A stretch of DNA of 64,000 nucleotides from Cupriavidus sp. P-10 (GTDB lineage Bacteria > Pseudomonadota > Gammaproteobacteria > Burkholderiales > Burkholderiaceae), in contig NZ_AP025170.1 in assembly GCF_003402535.2 (NCBI RefSeq), positions 124,001 to 188,000 of the forward strand, in the 5' to 3' direction. The notes under the pieces were generated by a model. That model worked only from the letters and a program-made list of their open reading frames with translations. It searched no databases and was not told where the DNA came from. Of the stretch, positions 58,986 to 64,000 are shown piece after piece. Each line of letters begins with the position of its first letter. Position 1 is the stretch's first letter. The position numbers and the translations under genes are program-made.

Positions 58986-59863
58986 GACATCGATTGGTCG
59001 GTGCTCGGCTCGCTGCTGCGGCTGGGGGCTGCTGCGGGTCCCTTGTAGCGGCTGTATCCCCACAGGTACTGGGTGGGACACAGCCTTACCAGGGTCTCGA
59101 CGGCCTGGTTGATCACCGCGGCCGCTTCGGCAGGGTCATCCGGCAGCATGGCGCCCTCGTTGAGCACGTGCAGGTGCGCGCGATAACCCGCGCCCTTCGG
59201 CAGCCGCTCCGCAAAGACCGCGACCACCGGCGCGCCGGTCAGCTGCTGCAGCCGGTGTACCAGCGCCATCGTGTAGGCCGGCTTGCCGAAGAACGGCGCC
59301 CAGTTGCCCTCGCCGCCGCTGGGTACCTGGTCCGGCAGGATACCCACCGCCTGGCCTCGCTTGAGCGCCTTGACCAGCATGCGCACGCCGCGCGGCGTGG
59401 CCGGCGCCATGTGCATATTGGGCCGGGTGCGCATCTTTTCGATCCAGTCGCGCAGCCAGGGCTGGTGTGGCGGCTTGAACAGTGCCGTGACCGGGCGCAC
59501 CAGCGCGTGGGACTGCGGCAGCACTTCAAAGCAACCCAGGTGGGGCGTCAGGATGATGAGGCCCTTGCCGCGGGCCTGCAGCTGTTCCAGTGCCGGCCAC
59601 ATGTAGTCGTCGAAGCCATACAGCCGCGCGCCAATCTTCTTGCGGCTCCAGAAATAGGGCATCTCGATCATCATGCGCCCGGCGGAGCGGGCGGCTTCAT
59701 CGAGCATCTCTTGCGTGGCGTCAGGGAACGCCAGGCGGAAATTTTCACTCAGGCGCTGGCCGTAGCGGCCGGGCAGCCGTGCTGCGAGTAGTCCAAGCGC
59801 GCCGCCTGCGGCATGCAGTACGCGCAGCTGGAAACGGGAGATCAGCCAGAAAAGAAAGGTCAT
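58982..59863 (-). CDS. lpxL: Lipid A biosynthesis acyltransferase, LpxL/HtrB family (copy 2)
   Basis: Second member of the pair, 293 residues, starting MTFLFWLISRFQLRVLHAAGG with a hydrophobic anchor. HX4E is in TPHLGCFEV near residue 122, then AVGILPDQVPSGGEGNWAPFFG and CPTQYLWGYSRYKG. First gene of the minus-strand run lpxL-lpxL-dapF, divergent from metK. The acyl chain and position cannot be told from sequence. Confidence 0.92.
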   Translation of the reverse strand: MTFLFWLISRFQLRVLHAAGGALGLLAARLPGRYGQRLSENFRLAFPDATQEMLDEAARSAGRMMIEMPYFWSRKKIGARLYGFDDYMWPALEQLQARGKGLIILTPHLGCFEVLPQSHALVRPVTALFKPPHQPWLRDWIEKMRTRPNMHMAPATPRGVRMLVKALKRGQAVGILPDQVPSGGEGNWAPFFGKPAYTMALVHRLQQLTGAPVVAVFAERLPKGAGYRAHLHVLNEGAMLPDDPAEAAAVINQAVETLVRLCPTQYLWGYSRYKGPAAAPSRSSEPSTDQSMS

Positions 59864-60005
59864 CGGGCGTGGCTTGCAGTCCGGGCTGCAACAGGTCAAA
59901 ACCGGCGTTTTTTCGGCGCGGTATTCAGTTCCGCGCCGACTTGCCGTAATCCGGGCAAACGGCATGCCGTGGCGGCAGCGTGTTGCGTCGGCGCCTTTGG
60001 CGCGC

Positions 60006-60033
60006 TGCAACGAGCCCGGCAGGCGCGTATAAT
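60006..60033 (+). promoter_or_regulatory. Probable promoter of the metK leader
   Basis: TATAAT at 60028-60033 is a perfect -10; TGCAAC or CTGCAA 16-17 bases upstream is a weak -35. The predicted start lies near 60040, exactly at the aptamer's 5' edge, mirroring the metX promoter. Confidence 0.6.
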
Positions 60034-60040
60034 AGCGTGT

Positions 60041-60112
60041 ATCGCCGAGTTAACTGACAACTTGCGGGGCGATGCGGCTCTAACCGGGCTGCCTTAAATA
60101 CCGCTAAAGCGT
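60041..60112 (+). ncRNA. SAM-II-like riboswitch upstream of metK
   Basis: P1 ATCGCC (60041-60046)/GGCGAT (60068-60073). Loop GAGTTAACTGACAACTTGCGG resembles the metX aptamer loop and the SAM-II reference. The 3' strand TTAAATACCGCTAAAGCG (60094-60111) shares TAAAT-N3-GCTAAAG with metX. The pseudoknot pair GCGG (60064-60067)/CCGC (60101-60104) is perfect. A 20-base hairpin (GGC...GCC) sits between P1 and the 3' strand, the same place as the longer insertion in metX. No T-rich terminator follows, so control may be translational. Confidence 0.68.
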
Positions 60113-60167
60113 CGCCGCCATGAACCCGACCGGGTGGCACGCAATAGCCAACCTGGAGAATAAGTTC

Positions 60168-61331
60168 GTGGCAAACGACTTCCTTTTTACTTCGGAATCG
60201 GTTTCCGAAGGCCATCCCGACAAGGTCGCCGACCAGATTTCCGACGCCGTCCTGGACGCCATCCTGGCGCAGGACAAGTACGCGCGTGTGGCTGCCGAGA
60301 CGCTTTGCAACACGGGGCTGGTGGTGCTGGCAGGGGAAATCACCACGACCGCCAACGTCGACTACATCCAGATCGCGCGCGACACGATCAAGCGCATCGG
60401 CTACGACAACACCGAATACGGCATCGACTACAAGGGCTGCGCCGTGCTGGTGGCCTATGACAAGCAGTCCCCGGACATCGCCCAGGGCGTGGACCGTGCC
60501 TCTGACGACTACCTGAACCAGGGTGCCGGCGACCAGGGTCTGATGTTCGGCTACGCCTGCGATGAGACGCCGGAACTGATGCCTTTCCCGATCTACTACG
60601 CCCACCGCCTGGTCGAGCGCCAGTCGCTGCTGCGCCGCGATGGCCGTCTGCCCTGGCTGCGTCCGGACGCCAAGTCGCAGGTCACGGTGCGCTACGTGGA
60701 TGGCAAGCCGCACAGCGTGGATACCGTGGTGCTGTCGACGCAGCATTCGCCGGATATTACCCAGGCGCAGATTCGCGAAGCCGTGATCGAAGAGATCATC
60801 AAGCCGGTGCTGCCGGCCGAGATGCTGAAGGAAACCAAGTATCTGGTGAATCCGACCGGGCGTTTCGTGATCGGCGGCCCGCAGGGCGACTGCGGCCTGA
60901 CCGGGCGCAAGATCATTGTCGATACCTATGGTGGCGCTTCGCCGCATGGTGGCGGTGCGTTTTCTGGCAAGGACCCGTCCAAGGTCGATCGTTCGGCTGC
61001 CTACGCGGCGCGCTACGTGGCGAAGAACGTGGTGGCCTCGGGCCTGGCGCGCCAGTGCCAGGTGCAGGTGAGCTATGCCATCGGCGTGGCGCGTCCGATC
61101 AACGTGACGGTCTACACCGAAGGTACCGGCAAGATCCCGGACGCCAAGATTGCCGAGCTGGTGCAGGAGCATTTTGACCTGCGGCCGAAGGGCATCGTGC
61201 AGATGCTGGATCTGCTGCGTCCGATCTATGAGAAGACCGCTGCTTACGGGCACTTTGGGCGTGAAGAGCCGGAGTTTTCGTGGGAGGCTACGGATAAGGC
61301 GGCTGCTTTGCGAGCTGCTGCGGGACTGTAA
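60168..61331 (+). CDS. metK: S-adenosylmethionine synthetase MetK
   Basis: Makes SAM from methionine and ATP. 387 residues from GTG 60168 ([20 protein letters not shown]). Signature [15 protein letters not shown] near residue 115, the [20 protein letters not shown]-loop and the [24 protein letters not shown] core. GTG follows CTGGAGAATAAG. An in-frame ATG at 60120, a few bases after the aptamer, would add 16 residues ([16 protein letters not shown]) not seen in the family, but might be used as a leader. Regulation by the SAM-II-like element upstream is likely. Confidence 0.96.
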   Translation: MANDFLFTSESVSEGHPDKVADQISDAVLDAILAQDKYARVAAETLCNTGLVVLAGEITTTANVDYIQIARDTIKRIGYDNTEYGIDYKGCAVLVAYDKQSPDIAQGVDRASDDYLNQGAGDQGLMFGYACDETPELMPFPIYYAHRLVERQSLLRRDGRLPWLRPDAKSQVTVRYVDGKPHSVDTVVLSTQHSPDITQAQIREAVIEEIIKPVLPAEMLKETKYLVNPTGRFVIGGPQGDCGLTGRKIIVDTYGGASPHGGGAFSGKDPSKVDRSAAYAARYVAKNVVASGLARQCQVQVSYAIGVARPINVTVYTEGTGKIPDAKIAELVQEHFDLRPKGIVQMLDLLRPIYEKTAAYGHFGREEPEFSWEATDKAAALRAAAGL

Positions 61332-61383
61332 GTGGTACTTCGGAGTCCGGACGCTGGACTCCGGCGCTTCTGACTTCGGCAAG

Positions 61384-61417
61384 CCCCGCCGGCCCGCAAG
61401 GGTTGGTGGGGTTTTTT
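61384..61417 (+). terminator. Rho-independent terminator of metK
   Basis: CCCCGCC/GGTGGGG with one G-T pair, inner CCC/GGG, followed by six T residues and a further T-run; 53 bases after the metK stop. Confidence 0.8.
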
Positions 61418-61441
61418 GTTTTTGGTGGTCGGTCGATGCAT

Positions 61442-62247
61442 GGTGACATGCTGTTGGCTGTTTAAGCGCCCGCTGTCGGTGTTGATGACATGCTGTCGGC
61501 CGTTGAACCGCCTGGTTCCGCCCTGCTGGGCGGGTCACTTTTTGTCCGAGCGACAAAAAGTAACCAAAAAACGCGTCGCCTGAGCGGCTGGCTATCAATT
61601 CAGCGGCGTGGGTGGGTGGGTCGGGCGGTGGTGATTGCCGTTCGATGTGGCAAGTGGTTCGGACCTGCTACGCCAGGTGAGTTTGGGATCGTGGCTGCGT
61701 CGACCCACTATTGGACGATCCCCATGCCGGGCGTAGGCCGCCTGCTGCCGGTGTCAACGCGGGGACGCCTACGGCTGCGCTGCGCGCGCTCTGTATAGGT
61801 CGGGGGTTCGAGCACGGAGTGCGTCGCTGCGCTCCCACAGCGCCGTTGTGAAAGACGCCGCGCCCGAAGCCGGGGCGAGGACGTGGGCGGCAGCCCTGCC
61901 CTTAGGGCCGGCGCGCAGCGCAGCCGTAGGCGTTCCTACCATGCCGCCAGCAGCAGGGGCCACGCCCAGCTCTGGGCTAGTTCAAACATCGCTTTAATCC
62001 CAGGCCACCGCGGCGCACCACGGCGTCAGGCAGTCCTGCCCTGCAACGAAGCAAAGCCCCGTACGAAAGCCCCCGCCCACTACGATAAGAGTGGCCGCCC
62101 GCAGGGCCGTAAACGCGCTTTTTGGTTACTTTTTGTCGCTCGGACAAAAAGTGACCCGCCCAGGAGGGCGGAACCAGGCGGTTCAACAGCCGACAGCATG
62201 TCACCAACAGCGATAGCAGACGCTAAAACAGCCGACAGCCTGTCACC
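61442..62247. repeat. 806-bp inverted-repeat element with no coding gene
   Basis: Left arm 61442-61576 and right arm 62113-62247 are inverted copies (about 85 % alike over 135 bp; the inner 90 bp nearly identical). Ends read GGTGACA/TGTCACC. Each arm contains the palindrome ACTTTTTGTC-N5-GACAAAAAGT (61537-61561; 62128-62152). A second perfect 23-bp inverted repeat lies in the middle (61765-61787 and 61911-61933). No transposase, terminal duplication or plausible CDS is visible. The arms would code the same short peptide (LFVRATKSNQK) in both copies, which resembles a spurious ORF. Confidence 0.85.
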
Positions 62248-62371
62248 AGGCCAGAACTCCACCATGCAAGAAAACCCCACCCCTGCGCCCCAATCGCCAC
62301 CCAAACAACCAGGTAGTAAAATCCCATCACCATAAAATTCCTTCACGGGGGCCCGTCCCCAGAGGATTGCC

Positions 62372-63316
62372 ATGCCCGCAGCATCAGCCATTTCCACTGC
62401 CACCGCGCCGGCCCGTTCCGCGGCCGGAGGCAATCTCGACCTGATCCGCCCGCAGCCCTACACCGACTGGGCCCCGCAGGTGTCGGCCGAGGTTCGCGCC
62501 ACGCTGCGCCGCGAACTGGAGCAGGGCGCCGTGCTGTACTTCCCCAACCTGAAGTTCCACTTCGAACCCGGTGAGGAACGCTTCCTGGACGCCCGCTATT
62601 CCGACGGCAAATCCAAGAACATCAACCTGCGCGCCAACGACACCGCGGTGCGCGGCGCGCAGGGCACCCAGCAGGACCTGTCCGACCTCTACACGCTGAT
62701 CCGCCGCTACGCCGACAACAGCGAAGCGCTGGTACGAACGCTGTTCCCGGAATACATCCCCCACATGACCCGCGCCGGCACCTCGCTGCGCCCCAGCGAG
62801 ATCGCCGGTCGCCCGGTCAGCTGGCGCAAGGACGACACCCGCCTGCACGTCGATTCTTTCCCGTCCAACCCCATGCTGGGCAAGCGCCTGCTGCGCGTGT
62901 TCCACAACATCGACCCGGCCGCGGCGCGGGTGTGGCGCGTGGGCGAGCCGTTCGGCGATTTCGCGCAGAAGTTCGTGCCGAAGACGCACGGCATGTGGCC
63001 GGGACAGGCGGCGTTGATGAAGCTGCTGCATATCACCAAGCGCAAGCGCTCGGAATACGACCATCGCATGCTGCAGCTGCACGACCTGGCAAAGGCCGAC
63101 CTGGACTACCAGCGCGACGTGCCGCAGCAGGAGTTCCACTTCCCGCCCGGTTCGACCTGGATCGTGTTCAGCGACCAGCTGCTGCACGCCGCCATGCGCG
63201 GGCGCGCGATGATGGAGCAGACCATCTACCTCGATCCCCAGGCGATTTCCGACCACACCCACTCACCCGAGGCGGTGCTGGCGCGCATGCTCGGGCGGCC
63301 GATGCTGGTGTCCTGA
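62372..63316 (+). CDS. kdoO: Kdo hydroxylase (Fe(II)/2-oxoglutarate-dependent), KdoO-like
   Basis: Modifies the Kdo residue of the LPS inner core. The 314-residue protein matches the family in order: GAVLYFPNLKFHFEPGEERFLD, YSDGKSKNINLRAN, GTSLRPSEIAGRPVSWRKDDTRLHVDSFPS with the HxD iron ligands (LHVD), then LLRVFHNIDP and VWRVGEPFGDF. The late iron-binding His is in LLHAAMRGR. ATG at 62372 follows CCAGAGGATTGCC. AT-rich GTAAAATCC...TAAAATTCC just upstream could be a -10 region. Fits with the lipid A acyltransferases in the window. Confidence 0.9.
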   Translation: MPAASAISTATAPARSAAGGNLDLIRPQPYTDWAPQVSAEVRATLRRELEQGAVLYFPNLKFHFEPGEERFLDARYSDGKSKNINLRANDTAVRGAQGTQQDLSDLYTLIRRYADNSEALVRTLFPEYIPHMTRAGTSLRPSEIAGRPVSWRKDDTRLHVDSFPSNPMLGKRLLRVFHNIDPAAARVWRVGEPFGDFAQKFVPKTHGMWPGQAALMKLLHITKRKRSEYDHRMLQLHDLAKADLDYQRDVPQQEFHFPPGSTWIVFSDQLLHAAMRGRAMMEQTIYLDPQAISDHTHSPEAVLARMLGRPMLVS

Positions 63317-63643
63317 CCCGCAGGCCAGAAGCGCAGCGGTCGCGTCACCCCCGGACATCGGGATGGCGCGCCGGCTGCCGCGCGCAGCACATGGAGGCCC
63401 GCGGCGATCGCCGGCCCCAGGACCACGCCACAATCGCCCATCCCCGCGCACGGTAAAGCGGCATGCCGGCCGAGGCCATGGAGGCCTGGTTCCCATCGGC
63501 ATTTCAACCACCCCGCCTGGCCGACCACGCCGGCACGCCGCAACCCTTCACCCCCGCTCAGGCTAGCGCCTACACTGAATTTCACGGCTTGCCATCCGCT
63601 GGCCCGGCTGACTCTCGCCGCCTGCGGACACGCGGGGAGACAG
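63317..63643 (+). other. Gap with no supported gene
   Basis: 327 bases, GC-rich until 63560, then slightly AT-richer (GCCTACACTGAATTTCAC), which could hold a promoter for the downstream oxidoreductase gene. Short frames occur in several phases, none with a ribosome binding site or recognisable protein. Confidence 0.6.
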
Positions 63644-64000
63644 ATGGAAACCACCTACGACTACGTCATCGTCGGCGCGGGATCGGCGGGCTGTGCGCTG
63701 GCCGGACGCCTGGCCGACAGCGGGGACGACACCATTGCCCTTGTCGAAGCCGGCCAGCACGACCACCATGTGCTGGTACGCACACCCGCCGCATGCGTCG
63801 CCATGCTGCCGCGCGCCGGCGCGCGCAACTACGCCTACGAAACCGTGCCACAGCCAGGACTCAACGGCCGCCGTGGCTACCAGCCGCGCGGCCGCGGCCT
63901 GGGGGGAAGCTCGTCGATCAACGCGATGGTCTACACGCGCGGGCGTCCCGCCGATTACGACGACTGGGCCGCCGCCGGCTGCGACGGCTGGTCATGGGAC
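63644..64000 (+). CDS. GMC-family flavin oxidoreductase, truncated by the window end
   Basis: First 119 residues of a choline dehydrogenase/alcohol oxidase-like flavoenzyme. N-terminal FAD motif DYVIVGAGSAGCALAGRL, second motif GRGLGGSSSINAMVYTRG and YDDWAAAG. ATG 63644 follows CGGGGAGACAG. The rest (about 400 residues) lies beyond the window. Substrate cannot be assigned from the N-terminus. Confidence 0.9.
   Translation, partial: METTYDYVIVGAGSAGCALAGRLADSGDDTIALVEAGQHDHHVLVRTPAACVAMLPRAGARNYAYETVPQPGLNGRRGYQPRGRGLGGSSSINAMVYTRGRPADYDDWAAAGCDGWSWD

Noticed and set aside
61442..62247. Insertion sequence call for the inverted-repeat element
   Set aside because: No transposase or plausible gene and no target site duplication at the ends, so only a repeat call is made.
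61490..62433. Two ORFs in the arms of the repeat element, both coding LFVRATKSNQK
   Set aside because: They are the same inverted DNA read twice, without ribosome binding site or family. Better explained as repeat sequence than as protein.

Overview
This is chromosomal DNA from a GC-rich betaproteobacterium of the order Burkholderiales. Gene order, codon use and protein sequences fit Cupriavidus (the Ralstonia eutropha group). Pointers include the MetX/MetW pair, RegB/RegA, a Bug-type solute receptor, tandem LpxL acyltransferases beside metK and dapF, a single-cysteine DksA, and PPK2. Genes are packed tightly and many overlap by four bases. I see no prophage, integrase, transposase, CRISPR array, tRNA or rRNA. 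Both window ends cut a gene (aceK on the left, a GMC oxidoreductase on the right).

Layout. 1-10.6 kb: aceK, a beta carbonic anhydrase, and acyl-CoA catabolism genes (thiolase, SDR, acyl-CoA dehydrogenase, DsbA-like isomerase, HAD, YchJ-like) leading into the leucine degradation genes liuB and liuC. 10.9-15.3 kb: biotin operon bioA-bioF-bioD-bioB. 15.4-21.7 kb: liuD (the biotinylated subunit), a 2-hydroxyacid dehydrogenase, liuE, and an overlapping string (YbaK-like deacylase, hotdog thioesterase, DUF1289, metallo-beta-lactamase fold). The liu pathway is thus wrapped around the genes that make its cofactor.

21.8-28.7 kb (minus strand): a zinc-homeostasis block of zur, a His-rich COG0523 GTPase, dksA, a second COG0523 protein, a small membrane protein and a ZnuD-like TonB receptor. 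Two matching palindromes, upstream of zur and of the second COG0523 gene, are candidate Zur operators. The DksA keeps only one of the four zinc-finger cysteines. 28.8-38.4 kb: haloacetate dehalogenase-like hydrolase, orphan Bug receptor, hslVU with a sigma-32-like promoter, a small secreted or anchored protein, the redox two-component pair regA/regB beside a PCu(A)C copper chaperone, and a LysR/exporter pair.

38.7-43.5 kb: argB, a nucleotidase, slmA, then metX-metW behind a SAM-II-type riboswitch followed by an intrinsic terminator. 43.5-60 kb: a TetR/VOC divergent pair with twin operators, LysR, EamA exporter, thioesterase, AmpG-like permease, M48 protease, a leaderless subtilase with an unrecognised N-terminal domain, argC, xthA, pyrE, patatin, ppk2, dapF and two LpxL-type acyltransferases. 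60-64 kb: metK behind a second SAM-II-like aptamer, an 806-bp repeat with 135-bp inverted arms, a Kdo hydroxylase gene and the start of a GMC oxidoreductase.

The most notable features are the two SAM-II-type leaders (metX, metK) about 19 kb apart, the zinc block containing a cysteine-poor DksA and a COG0523 protein without its CxCC motif, and the large inverted-repeat element after metK. All functional calls come from reading sequence; no database search was run.
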